Assembly (NCBI GenBank): GCA_019359505.1
Contig: JAHHHD010000005.1
Span: 1 to 64,000 of the forward strand
Origin: Drouetiella hepatica Uher 2000/2452
GTDB taxonomy: Bacteria > Cyanobacteriota > Cyanobacteriia > Elainellales > Elainellaceae
DNA length: 64,000 nucleotides
Direction of reading: 5' to 3'
The notes beneath the pieces are model-generated. The model searched no databases, had not been told where the DNA came from, and was given only the letters and a program-made list of their open reading frames with translations. Shown here in pieces: positions 52,788 through 61,713 of the stretch; the stretch's first letter is position 1, and the number at the start of each line of letters is the position of its first letter. The position numbers and the translations under genes were made by a program.

Positions 52788-53421
52788 GGAAAATCAAACA
52801 GCGAGTTTGAAACGAGTGTAACCTAGCAGATTAGATGGATTGTAGCAGTTGCCGAATCGAGCTGAGTTGAATTGACCCCTCTAGCCTGAGACTAAAGCAT
52901 GGGCTGGAACATCCAAGTATCTAAATTTACGAATTTCGGGCGATCGCTTTAGTGCTTTTGCACCACATGGCACATGACAAATCTGCGTAGACCCTAGAAA
53001 TATGTGCGAAATAAAAGGATGTTGTCACCACTTTCACTTAGATGCAAGCTTAAAATTCGTAAAATTTATACTCAAGAACCTTTGCGTATACTGAGTTAAG
53101 TGAAAATATGTAGCTCTTTGGGATAACCCCTCAGCAAAGTTCAATTAAAGTAAGCTTGTATTTTGATATTACTCCATGATATCCTTTTTGTGATATCCAT
53201 CAGAGATATCAAGCAGGTGCCAGAAGTGCAATTTTAGAGTAGGCTCCTGAGCTTACAGGATTTGGACTTGTAGAGACTGGTCTTAGAGGTTCCACTATTT
53301 TTTGGAGTGGACAAATTTTTGCATCTCAGAATCCATGGTTCGGATGATCCATTTGCATTTGTGCAAGGGGTCTCAGTTCACGCTGTTTTAACCAAATTTT
53401 TCTACAGGATGGCTCCCAATT
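52788..53421. other. 634-bp intergenic region with phased GATATC array
   Basis: No gene is supported. GATATT/GATATC sites start at 53165, 53178, 53192 and 53205, spaced 13, 14 and 13 bp, just upstream of the small gene at 53422. The upstream half is AT-rich with no clear structure. Confidence 0.45.
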
Positions 53422-53568
53422 ATGGAATTACTGCTTCTTGGTTTTGCTGCAATGTTTTGTGCTCCTCTCCTTGAAAAAGAGAAGCCCAAAGATTCACCTC
53501 CAAAATCTAACGATCGCGTCATCGTCGTGGTCATTGACTCGGATGGAAAGCCCAAAGCCGACAAATAG
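53422..53568 (+). CDS. Short hypothetical peptide with hydrophobic start
   Basis: A 48-residue frame, too short to be found by usual length cut-offs. It starts MELLLLGFAAMFCAPLL, a short hydrophobic or signal-like stretch, then KEKPKDSPPKSNDRVIVVVIDSDGKPKADK. The second half reads like a single strand-turn-strand. Codon use looks normal (GAT CGC, GAC AAA). It starts about 210 bp downstream of the GATATC array and may be its target. A real gene is plausible but unproven. Confidence 0.45.
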   Translation: MELLLLGFAAMFCAPLLEKEKPKDSPPKSNDRVIVVVIDSDGKPKADK

Positions 53569-53650
53569 GCTCGACTTCAGAGCCATGAAGATTTGTTGAC
53601 GAACAAGCCTTAGCGGTAGAATTATCATCGACCGCTACCCTCCTGATTTT

Positions 53651-54457
53651 ATGAAAAGACGTGACCTGTTGATGGCTTCCTCTGGCATTGCTGCCGCGAC
53701 TCTGCTCACCAGAGCAGAGGGTCAAGCGATCGCCGCTATGCCCACAACGCCCGGAGCAATGGTGACGCTGGCGGGTGATCTCAAAGGCTACTATGTTCAC
53801 CCCAGCGGCACGGTTGCCCACCCAGCTGTAGTAGTAATCATGGAAGCCTTTGGGCTGAATGCCTACGTCAAGAGCGTATGCGATCGCCTCGCGCAAGCCG
53901 GATACGCTGCCCTCGCCCCTGACTTCTACTATGGCGATACGTTTGAGTACACGAACGTTTCTGCCGCAGTTGCCAAACTCAAAACCCTGAAGGACGACAC
54001 CGTTATGACGGAGTTTGGCAAAGGGCTAGAGTTTTTGGCGAGTCGTATGGAAGTCAAGCCCGGTGCGGTCGGCACGATCGGCTTTTGCATGGGCGGGCGC
54101 TTTGTCTACTTGGCAAGCGCCACCCACGCCGACAAACTTAAGGCAGGTGTCTCCTTCTATGGCGGCGGCATTGCAGCAAATCCTGATCCGTTAGGACGTA
54201 AAGCGCTGCTTGATCTCACGCCTGCGATCCAGTCGCCCATCATGCTGATGTACGGCGCAAACGATCAGTCGATCGCCCCTGACGAACATGAGCGGATAGC
54301 GCTGTCGCTGTCTACAAATAAAAAGCGCTACGCCATTAACGTGTTTCCTGATGCAGACCACGGATTTTTTAGCGATCGCCGGGATAACTATAACTCTGCT
54401 GCTTCAGATGAAGCCTGGGCAATGACCCTGGCGTTTTTCCAGCGGCATTTGGCTTGA
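53651..54457 (+). CDS. Tat-exported dienelactone hydrolase family protein
   Basis: A 268-residue alpha/beta hydrolase. It starts MKRRDLLMASSGIAAATLL, a twin-arginine signal (RRDLL), followed by an Ala-rich stretch. The nucleophile is the Cys in GFCMGGR (about 147), the acid is Asp in GANDQSIAP and the base is His in DADHGFFSD, the Cys-Asp-His triad of dienelactone hydrolases. Such enzymes open lactone rings of chlorinated aromatics; the cyanobacterial role is unknown. The exported, folded protein would sit in the periplasm or thylakoid lumen. A hairpin follows the stop. Confidence 0.85.
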   Translation: MKRRDLLMASSGIAAATLLTRAEGQAIAAMPTTPGAMVTLAGDLKGYYVHPSGTVAHPAVVVIMEAFGLNAYVKSVCDRLAQAGYAALAPDFYYGDTFEYTNVSAAVAKLKTLKDDTVMTEFGKGLEFLASRMEVKPGAVGTIGFCMGGRFVYLASATHADKLKAGVSFYGGGIAANPDPLGRKALLDLTPAIQSPIMLMYGANDQSIAPDEHERIALSLSTNKKRYAINVFPDADHGFFSDRRDNYNSAASDEAWAMTLAFFQRHLA

Positions 54458-54458
54458 G

Positions 54459-54510
54459 CAGTGTGGCGGCTGATCGCGGATAATTGACCATCACATCAAC
54501 CGCCACACTG
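54459..54510 (+). terminator. 11-bp stem hairpin after the dienelactone hydrolase gene
   Basis: CAGTGTGGCGG and CCGCCACACTG pair around a 30-nt loop. There is no T run. It lies in a convergent gap of 73 bp. Confidence 0.5.
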
Positions 54511-54530
54511 TGCTACCAATCTACCTGGCG

Positions 54531-54806
54531 CTAATGGTGGAGGAAGTGCCCTATCTGTTCGATCGCTGATCCAAACCCAACCTCTGCCGTATGGACGCCC
54601 TTGCTGACCGCATGAACCGCAGATTTAAGATCTGCACCTGGGTCAATGTAGCCTAGCGTCTCCACTGTGGCACTGGGCAAGATTTCAGATGGTTGACCGG
54701 GTTGCGAATTCCAGCCAGTACTGCGAACTTTCAGCAGATCGCGGCAGGAGGCTGCAATTCCCCAAGCGACTGGAACAGCGACTAAAACGATTGGCAAAAG
54801 ATGCAT
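54531..54806 (-). CDS. Small hypothetical protein with N-terminal membrane span
   Basis: A 91-residue protein. The start LLPIVLVAVPVAWGIAA is a single span or signal peptide; the rest (DLLKVRSTGWNSQPGQPSEILPS, then GADLKSAVHAVSKGVHTAEVGFGSAIEQIGHFLHH) is soluble and amphipathic helical at the end. I know no family. It is in tandem with the GH57 gene upstream (74 bp apart). Confidence 0.5.
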   Translation of the reverse strand: MHLLPIVLVAVPVAWGIAASCRDLLKVRSTGWNSQPGQPSEILPSATVETLGYIDPGADLKSAVHAVSKGVHTAEVGFGSAIEQIGHFLHH

Positions 54807-54880
54807 GGTTCACCCTCTAGCGTAAATTGCCCAAGCGACTTGCTTTCATTCTGGCTGTTCCGTTACTTTGATGCCAAGGG

Positions 54881-56470
54881 CTACAAGGGTCGGTAAACCC
54901 GGTAATTAATGCTAGGAAAAACATTATCGATCGCCTCGACTTTCTCTAGCCATCCCGAATCAATTTTCCCCTGCAAAATATCTTCCCAGAGCTTGTTGAA
55001 CCGCTGAAGGTGCGATCGCGTCCGGCGCACGGCATAAGGAACCATAGTGCCCGTCCGCATGATAAACGCCCAGTCAGAAGATTGTGCCAGCAGCAGCTCA
55101 CGGGCGGCTTGGTTGAGCGATCGCCACTCTAGCTCATCCACAGGTTCACGCTTGGCAAGCTCAATCATCCGCTCTGCTGCCTTGTGCAAATGCGGATAGA
55201 TCCAGGAATTTGTCTCGTTGAGCCAATACTCATGGAAGCCTCGAAAGCCCCAACTCGACTGTGCCGGACGGCAAACCTGCTGCATCGGATGCTTTTGCAG
55301 ATAATCTGCTAAGTGCGTCATCTCAAAAGTGCCTTGGTCAAACCAGGTTTTGCGGAACAGGTAGTCAATAAACCACGGGCCCTCGTACCACCAGTGACCA
55401 AACAGCTCCGCGTCGTAGGGCGAAACAATTAGCGGCGGACGCTGCATAATGTTGTGAAGATGCTCGACCTGCTGCACCCGATTTCGCATAAAGTCTTCAG
55501 CGTGCTCGGCAGCCTTCTCTTTTGCCCAGTAGGGATCATAAAGATTCTTTTCGCTTAGGCTCAGCCCTTTACCCGTAATTTTGTGGTATTTGATGCCCGT
55601 ATTCTTGCGCTGTCCGTTAGGCATTACGTAAGGCTTGATGTACTCATACTCTGCATCCCAGCCCAGATCGCGGTAAAACTCACGGTATTCCGGTGCGCCG
55701 GGATATCCCACCTCTGACGACCACACCTGCTGCGAAGACTCCTGATCGCGCCCGAAGACAGCAACGCCGGTTTCGGTGAAGATGGGAGAATAGGTGCCAA
55801 ATCGGGGACGAGGGCGGGCATATAGTACCCCATGACCATCCGTGAGAAAGTAGCGGATGCCTGCATCGGCGATTAAGCGCTCCACGCCATCATAGTAGGC
55901 GCATTCGGGCAGCCACATGCCTACAGGCGGACGACCAAAGTTTTCTTCATAGTGCTCACAGGCAACCTGGATTTGTGCCCAGACCGCCTGTGGGTACATT
56001 TTCATCAAGGGAAAGTATCCATGGGTAGCACCGCAGGTAATAATTTCCAGGTTGTTGCTGTCCTGAAATTGCTTGAAGGCTCCCACTAGATCTCGCTGAT
56101 GGCGCTCCCAAGTTTGCCGAACCTTGCTAGACTCAGCAGCATAAAATTCTGCCAGATACCGGAGGTGCCCATTTTGAGCATTGTGATCAATTTCTCTCTC
56201 GGTTAGCTCCTGAAGCTGAGCTAAATAGCAATCGAACCGATCTTGAAGCAAAGGGTCGCGCAGCATGGACACCAGTGGGGGAGTCATGCTCATGGTTATC
56301 TTAAAGTCAACCCCGTCTTGCTTGAGTCCTTCAAAGACATGAAGCAAGGGGATATAGGTTTCTATAATTGCCTCGAACAGCCACTCCTCTTCCAGAACGT
56401 AATCACTTTCTGGATGTCTGACAAAGGGCAGATGGGCATGAAGAACGAGGGCAAGATAACCAATACTCAT
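54881..56470 (-). CDS. GH57 glycoside hydrolase, 1,4-alpha-glucan branching enzyme type
   Basis: A 529-residue cytoplasmic enzyme of family GH57 that makes alpha-1,6 branches in glycogen. The N-terminal (beta/alpha)7 barrel begins GYLALVLHAHLPFVRHPE, contains the catalytic nucleophile Glu189 in MWLPECAYYDG and the acid/base Asp353 in SPYDAELFGHWWYEG; the C-terminal helical part (DUF1957) ends after DNVFPSINYRVYRPL. Members with this length and motif order are branching enzymes, though some were first called amylases. The gene is divergent from the acidic repeat protein, with a 458-bp region of complex repeats between. Confidence 0.9.
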   Translation of the reverse strand: MSIGYLALVLHAHLPFVRHPESDYVLEEEWLFEAIIETYIPLLHVFEGLKQDGVDFKITMSMTPPLVSMLRDPLLQDRFDCYLAQLQELTEREIDHNAQNGHLRYLAEFYAAESSKVRQTWERHQRDLVGAFKQFQDSNNLEIITCGATHGYFPLMKMYPQAVWAQIQVACEHYEENFGRPPVGMWLPECAYYDGVERLIADAGIRYFLTDGHGVLYARPRPRFGTYSPIFTETGVAVFGRDQESSQQVWSSEVGYPGAPEYREFYRDLGWDAEYEYIKPYVMPNGQRKNTGIKYHKITGKGLSLSEKNLYDPYWAKEKAAEHAEDFMRNRVQQVEHLHNIMQRPPLIVSPYDAELFGHWWYEGPWFIDYLFRKTWFDQGTFEMTHLADYLQKHPMQQVCRPAQSSWGFRGFHEYWLNETNSWIYPHLHKAAERMIELAKREPVDELEWRSLNQAARELLLAQSSDWAFIMRTGTMVPYAVRRTRSHLQRFNKLWEDILQGKIDSGWLEKVEAIDNVFPSINYRVYRPL

Positions 56471-56928
56471 AAGAACGTAAGAAATAAGAGACTGAGCGAA
56501 CGGTCGGACAAATCACTGAACAAACAGGAGAGGGATGTAAAACAAAGTATTAAAGAACTAATGGGCAAACTAGGTGTATCAGGCTGACCAATATCGAGCT
56601 AACCTATATCGAGCTAACTTGTATTAAGGTGACCTGCATTAAGGCGACCTACTTGAGCCGAGCTGACCTATATTAAGGACACCTAATATTAGAGGTACCT
56701 CTAATCAGACTAATCTGTATCGGGCTGATGATTAGGCTTAGACCAAAAGCTGCCGATGAACTGAACATTTGCGATCGCGATATTCACCCCTCTGATATCT
56801 ACAAGCTAGATATCAATGATAAATATCAGATGCCTATCAGGGAGCTGACCTAAGCCAGCGCTAAAGGGGAGCAAAACAAGCCAATGCCAAGATTGTAGAG
56901 CAAAACAGTTGACGAGCTAAATAGAGTT
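56471..56928. promoter_or_regulatory. Divergent regulatory region with 15-bp repeats, palindrome and GATATC array
   Basis: At 56583-56690 there is a degenerate tandem repeat of about 15 bp (GCTGACCAATATCGA, GCTAACCTATATCGA, GTGACCTGCATTAAG and so on, about seven units). ATTAGAGGTACCTCTAAT at 56688-56705 is a perfect 18-bp palindrome. GATATT/GATATC sites lie at 56779, 56794 and 56809 (15 bp apart), with AATATC at 56822. I see no gene in it. It must carry the promoters of the GH57 gene and the acidic protein gene. Confidence 0.5.
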
Positions 56929-59900
56929 ATGACACAGCCACATATTTTAGAACTTGCCCGACAGGGAGATCCACAGGCGATCGCCGCTCTGATGAATCAA
57001 TCGCTTCAGCCGCGCGGTATGACTGCCACCGTCGAGCGTCAGGATGACTTGCTGGAGGTTGTTCTGGAGGCAGAAAGGGTTCCTAGCCGCGAAGCGTTGA
57101 CGGCATTTGTCCAGAAGGGGATTGCCAACCTAGGCGTTGAATCTGTTCGGCTGATTCGCATTGTGGGTCAGCAAACAGGGGCGACGCTGCCAGCATGGAT
57201 GCAGGAGCTAGATTTGGCGATCGTTCCGACTCTACCCAATTCTGCCCTGCCTGATCCTGCCCTACCCGATTCTGCTCTACCCAATCTCCAGACTGCACCC
57301 TCTCTTGAGATGATGGAACCCACAGGGCAGGAGCCGCTAGATTTGGGGGCAGAGTCAGAGTCTTCAGCGCTCTCGTTCAACGAATCTACTGAAGAAAAGA
57401 CGCTGCCAGAATCCTTACCCGATGCGCTAGATTTTGAAGCATTAAACTTTGAGGATCAGCTCAACTCCCAAGAGTTGCTCAGCGCCGATTCTCAACAACG
57501 GCACCTAGAAACTCAGCTTGAGAGCCTATGGGCGGAGCAATCTACCGCATCTTCGCAAGACTACGATCTCTCTCTAGATACTGACGAACCCATATCAGAA
57601 GAAGAATTTCAAGACTTATTTGCAGAAGATTTATCAAATTCGCAAAGTTTTTCTAGCGAGTTTTCGGGCAAAGATCTAACAATGGAGTCCGTCGATTCTG
57701 TCAATCAGGATCTGTTGGCTGATTCTGCTGACATTGACTCTCCTGACATAGACTCTGCCGACATGAACGACCTGTTTGGTGAACAGGATTTTGCTTTAGA
57801 ACCCTCCTCTGATTCAACAGACTATTCCTTTGATCTGGGTGCTGATGATCTGGGCGCTGAGCCAGAACCCAGTCCTGTAAACAGCTCAGATCTTTTTCTG
57901 AATGATCCGCTAGATGATTCACTCAGTAATTCACTAGATGATTCATATGAGGCGATCGTAGAATTGCCCTCATTGAATCCAGAGCTAGGTGACGAGTCAG
58001 ATGAGTTGGCTACAGATCTGTTTGCATCTTCGCCTAGCGTTGCGTCTGATATATCAACGCCTGACCTATTGATATCTGACATTTCAATATCTGATATCAA
58101 TAGCTTTGACGAAAACGAAGTTGACGAAATAACGCTTTCAGAAGACTCATTAGAGGATTTGTTTAGCGAAGATGCAAGCGAAGATTCATCTGATTTTTCT
58201 GTAGGTGTGCCAGACGAGTCTGCGATCGATGCGGCAATTGTGGATCTATTCGCTGAGGAAGAGCCAGAGCCTCTATTTGGCGAGTCCCAATTTGGCGAGT
58301 CCCAATTTGGCGAGTCCCAATTTGGCGAATCTCAATTAGGCGAGTCCCAATTTGGCGAGTCTCAATTCGGCGAGTCCCAACTCGAAGATATCTTTGCAGA
58401 AACCGCTACACCAGAAACTTTCGCGGAAAGTCGTGAGAATGCTCTAGATTTACCTGAACCAGACCTACTTGAACTAGACCTGCTTGAACAAAATCTACCT
58501 GAACTAGATTTGCCTGAATCAGATCTACCTGAATTAGATCTACCTGAACAAGGGCTGCTTGAACAAGGGCTGCTTGAACTAGACCTGGAATTAGATTCAG
58601 AATTCTCTCCAGAATTGCCTCCAGAGGTGAGCCATCCTGGAGAGGGGGCAGATCGAACCCAGAGTGTTCCTAGCAATCTTTTTGCAGAAGAACTGCAAGG
58701 CTTGAACGAGGTGCCGATCGAGTATGTGTTTGGAGAGACAATTGAAGATCCGATCGAAAACCCGATCGCTCAAAATCCATCTGATTCGTCTGCCATAGAA
58801 GAGCTGAATGCAGATGCTCTAGATGTAGATGATCTGTTTGCTGAGCCTCTCCCGCAGCGAGACCTGCCCTTGCCTCTACTTGAAGAGCAGCTTGATAGCC
58901 TTTGGGCAGAACAGGAGGATTCTTCGTTTGAATTAGAAGAGGAGCCTCTTTTGTCGGACGAGCCTGCCAGCGGCACCTATGAGTTCGGTACGGTTGAACC
59001 CGGAACCGATGAACAGGCTGATTTCTTTGGACAGCCAGAAGAATCTTTAATATTTGGAGCGGAAAACGATTTTCTGCTGGAGCCAAGTGAGGATGCTTTA
59101 ACCGATCGCTCCGACGAACTAGACCTGCTCAGCAACCCAAATGCCGTGCTTCTAGACCTACCTTCAGAGGACTTACCGCCTGAAGATCTATTTCCTGAAA
59201 ACTTACTTGAGCCGATCGCGCCAGAAGATTTCTCTCTGGACTTATCAGATAACCCATTAGATGAACAGTCTGATTCGCTCTTTCAAGACCTTTCAGAGGA
59301 TTCATCCGAAGAATTTTTCTTGGATGACACTGATTCTTTAGCAACTCTATCTCTGGATGACTTGGAGGAAGAGGTTAATACTTCTTCCGATCCTGTGGAA
59401 TCCCTAGAGCAGGATGCCTTGATTGATGATGCGTTAATTGACAGCGCGATCGCCAGCCTACCCGCAGAATTCCTGGACGATTCCTTTAGCGAGCAATTTG
59501 AGAACCCACCGGAGACGCCCCTAGAGATTGAACCTTCAGCCGCTTCAGCAGATATTGATTTATCCGACTTCTCTGATTTCTCAGACAACTTGCCCGACGA
59601 GCCATTGGCAAGCTTAATCCACGAGACTTCATCTGAGGATTTGGGCATTGAGTTTTTAAGCGAAGATCCCTTAGACAATATCGATCTGGGAACTGATCCA
59701 GGACTAAACCCGCTGTCTCAAACGATTGAGTTGACCTCAGAGACATCACCAGATGCCGTTCCAGAAGACGCTGACCTGGATCTGCCCCTAGACTTTCTGG
59801 GCGATCGCACCACAAGCTCATCACTTCGTCATTTACCAGACGATGATTTGGACAATGATCTGGCGCTAGATGATAATTTCCTGAATCTGCCAGATGACTT

Positions 59901-60840
59901 GCTCGATTATTCAAACGACTCTTCCTTAGAAAACTTATTTCCTGAGGCATCTGAGCCGAGCGATCGTCAGGCTTCGTCTATGGAAGACTTGATGCCATCC
60001 CAGAGCGATGCGCCTGAAGATCTATTTCCAGAAGAAACGATCGACTTTCTGCAAGAAAGCGCTTTGACCGAAGCCAGTGAATTGCCTGCAGATCAGGCTG
60101 AAGAGTCCCTGACAGGTTTGCCTGATTGGGATGAAGAGATTGGCTCTATGCAGGGTTTTGATGATTTGAGCTTGGTAGAAGATGATCTAGCAGGACAGAA
60201 CCTAGACTATGCCCTAGACAATGATCTAGATGAAGATATCGGCAATCTCTCTCTGGAACTTGATCCAGAAGTCTATAGCGATGAAGATACCAGCATTGCG
60301 GCAACGTTTGATCAGCCCTGGTCAGACCCGCTAGATGACGAAGCAGAGATGAGCCGAGAGACTCATAGCTCACCTGTTGCTGAAGTGGATTGGGATGTTT
60401 ATGAGGATTCTCCTCAACAATCTTCTGAACTCTCTCAGGAACAGCTAGAAGCTCAGCTAGAGGAATTCGATCGCAACTCGGCTTCCTCTAACTACGGCAC
60501 AAGCGATCGAGAGAGGGGCGACCAAAATGCCGAAAGCTATGCTGAAGGAAATGGTCAGGTAAACCGACCTACTTCTTCCACTCTGATCACACCTGACAGC
60601 AGCACCTCTTGGCTACTTACAGCCGCATTGGTGGGCGTAAGTGGTCTAGTTGCTGGGCTATTGGGTTATGTACTGTGGTCAAAATTGGCGGCTCCACCAA
60701 CACCTCAGCCTTCTGTAGCCCCAGCGCCCGTCCAACCTTCCTCTGTATTGCCCTCTGCGCCCACTGCTGAGCCTTCTGTAGTGCCCTCTCCCCCCCCAGC
60801 GGAACCCGTAGTTCCGCCCTCTGAACCTCCAGTACCCTAA
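56929..60840 (+). CDS. Giant acidic repeat protein with C-terminal membrane anchor
   Basis: A 1303-residue protein. Residues 1-95 form a compact domain (HILELARQGDPQAIAALMNQSL, then VSREALTAFVQKGIANLGVE-like helix-strand pattern), found at the start of some other cyanobacterial proteins. Residues about 100-1210 are very acidic and disordered, rich in Asp, Glu, Ser and Leu, with recurrent short motifs such as DLFAE, LFAEE and LxSLWAEQ (twice), seven GESQ(F/L) units and LPELD runs. A single span (SWLLTAALVGVSGLVAGLLGYVLW) and a Pro-rich tail (about 40 residues) follow. So the acidic region should lie in the cytoplasm and the tail outside. It looks like a membrane-tethered scaffold; no enzyme motif is visible. 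The start ATG has no obvious Shine-Dalgarno. Confidence 0.75.
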   Translation: MTQPHILELARQGDPQAIAALMNQSLQPRGMTATVERQDDLLEVVLEAERVPSREALTAFVQKGIANLGVESVRLIRIVGQQTGATLPAWMQELDLAIVPTLPNSALPDPALPDSALPNLQTAPSLEMMEPTGQEPLDLGAESESSALSFNESTEEKTLPESLPDALDFEALNFEDQLNSQELLSADSQQRHLETQLESLWAEQSTASSQDYDLSLDTDEPISEEEFQDLFAEDLSNSQSFSSEFSGKDLTMESVDSVNQDLLADSADIDSPDIDSADMNDLFGEQDFALEPSSDSTDYSFDLGADDLGAEPEPSPVNSSDLFLNDPLDDSLSNSLDDSYEAIVELPSLNPELGDESDELATDLFASSPSVASDISTPDLLISDISISDINSFDENEVDEITLSEDSLEDLFSEDASEDSSDFSVGVPDESAIDAAIVDLFAEEEPEPLFGESQFGESQFGESQFGESQLGESQFGESQFGESQLEDIFAETATPETFAESRENALDLPEPDLLELDLLEQNLPELDLPESDLPELDLPEQGLLEQGLLELDLELDSEFSPELPPEVSHPGEGADRTQSVPSNLFAEELQGLNEVPIEYVFGETIEDPIENPIAQNPSDSSAIEELNADALDVDDLFAEPLPQRDLPLPLLEEQLDSLWAEQEDSSFELEEEPLLSDEPASGTYEFGTVEPGTDEQADFFGQPEESLIFGAENDFLLEPSEDALTDRSDELDLLSNPNAVLLDLPSEDLPPEDLFPENLLEPIAPEDFSLDLSDNPLDEQSDSLFQDLSEDSSEEFFLDDTDSLATLSLDDLEEEVNTSSDPVESLEQDALIDDALIDSAIASLPAEFLDDSFSEQFENPPETPLEIEPSAASADIDLSDFSDFSDNLPDEPLASLIHETSSEDLGIEFLSEDPLDNIDLGTDPGLNPLSQTIELTSETSPDAVPEDADLDLPLDFLGDRTTSSSLRHLPDDDLDNDLALDDNFLNLPDDLLDYSNDSSLENLFPEASEPSDRQASSMEDLMPSQSDAPEDLFPEETIDFLQESALTEASELPADQAEESLTGLPDWDEEIGSMQGFDDLSLVEDDLAGQNLDYALDNDLDEDIGNLSLELDPEVYSDEDTSIAATFDQPWSDPLDDEAEMSRETHSSPVAEVDWDVYEDSPQQSSELSQEQLEAQLEEFDRNSASSNYGTSDRERGDQNAESYAEGNGQVNRPTSSTLITPDSSTSWLLTAALVGVSGLVAGLLGYVLWSKLAAPPTPQPSVAPAPVQPSSVLPSAPTAEPSVVPSPPPAEPVVPPSEPPVP
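58276..58380. repeat. 15-bp tandem repeat in the acidic protein gene (7 units)
   Basis: TTTGGCGAGTCCCAA repeats seven times in frame and encodes FGESQ/LGESQ. Units differ only by a few silent or F/L changes. A second run of about 15-bp units (CTTGAACTAGACC-like) follows at about 58445-58590 and encodes LPELD-type pentapeptides. Confidence 0.9.
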
Positions 60841-60953
60841 GGGATGAAAGACTGGGAGGCAGAAGAACACTGAATTTTTCTGTCTCCCCACTTTGTCATA
60901 AGTTGGGTAAGGCGATCGCAATGCTATGCTGCATTCTGGCAACAGGGTTCAGA

Positions 60954-61484
60954 TCAAAACCCCATCTCTATGGCATCCTGTAGCCAATCCAAATAGGTCT
61001 GCTCTCGTCGTGTCATTAAGTCCAGCACGAGTCGGTGCAGCCTCTGGTCACGCGATGTTGCCGGATCATTCAAAGATGGAACGTCAACTGCTCCACACTC
61101 AGCTAGCCTGCCGCGTCGCGCTTCAAGCTCTTGCTCCAGTAAATGGACGATCGCCTCATTAGGCAACTGCGCGGCAAAATAAAGTTGCGCTAGCAGCGGC
61201 TCTCGCAAAATCGGCAAGGGCTGATGCGTTTGGAGCCACTGAATTAATTCTGCTTCACCTGTTTCTGTAATCTGAAAAACCTTGCGATTGGGGCGATCGT
61301 GCTGGATCTCAATGGTGCAGATCACCCAACCCTGCGCCTCCAGTTTATCCAACGTGCGATAAATCTGCGCCTGATCGGCCTGCCACAGATGGGAAATACA
61401 CTGATTAAAGCATTCGGTTTTGAGATCGTAGCCTGTCCGCTGCTGCTGCTGGAGAAGACCAAGAATGATGTACGCGAGGGACAT
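60954..61484 (-). CDS. PadR-family transcriptional regulator
   Basis: A 176-residue regulator with a PadR winged HTH: SLAYIILGLLQQQQRTGYDLKTECF, then SHLWQADQAQIYRTLDKLEAQGWV, and the wing NRKVFQITETGEAELIQWL. The C-terminal part is a helical dimerisation domain. I start at ATG 61484 (MSLAYIIL); the frame stays open to 61634 only because it runs through element C3, which is not likely to be coding. The gene is divergent from the pirin gene, so it probably represses that gene, as PadR proteins typically do. Confidence 0.85.
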   Translation of the reverse strand: MSLAYIILGLLQQQQRTGYDLKTECFNQCISHLWQADQAQIYRTLDKLEAQGWVICTIEIQHDRPNRKVFQITETGEAELIQWLQTHQPLPILREPLLAQLYFAAQLPNEAIVHLLEQELEARRGRLAECGAVDVPSLNDPATSRDQRLHRLVLDLMTRREQTYLDWLQDAIEMGF

Positions 61485-61585
61485 ATAGCATGACGTAATT
61501 GAGTTAGGACGAGTTATTTTTTGAAAGCCCCGCGGAGCGGGGCTTTCAAAAAATAACTCATGGGATCTAAGCGCGTAGCGCCATA
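61484..61585. repeat. Family C palindromic element (C3), 102 bp
   Basis: The core at 61511-61559 is a perfect 49-nt palindrome, 23-bp arms (GAGTTATTTTTTGAAAGC...) around GGA. Ends are TATAGCATGACGTAATTGAG and CTAAGCGCGTAGCGCCATA. Its left end abuts the start codon of the PadR gene. Confidence 0.9.
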
Positions 61586-61669
61586 GACGGTTTACCGAAC
61601 AAAAGGAGAGATAAGCTCTACCTCTGAGATTCATATCCTTCTATGCTACTATAGGATTAATCATATATA

Positions 61670-61697
61670 GGACAAAGCGACATAAAAAGATTTGTCC
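61670..61697. promoter_or_regulatory. Inverted repeat operator candidate between padR and pirin genes
   Basis: GGACAAA (61670-61676) and TTTGTCC (61691-61697) form a perfect 7-bp inverted repeat with 14 bp between, 17 bp upstream of the pirin ATG. PadR proteins bind such spaced repeats. TATAGGA occurs twice just upstream (about 61650 and 61666). Confidence 0.55.
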
Positions 61698-61713
61698 AAT
61701 TTTAAGGAGAAGC

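Noticed and set aside
58276-58380. Regular repeats that could be mistaken for a CRISPR array
   Set aside because: The 15-bp units are directly adjacent, in frame, with no spacers.
61485-61634. Fifty extra N-terminal codons of the PadR gene
   Set aside because: They translate the palindromic element C3; the internal ATG gives the normal PadR start.
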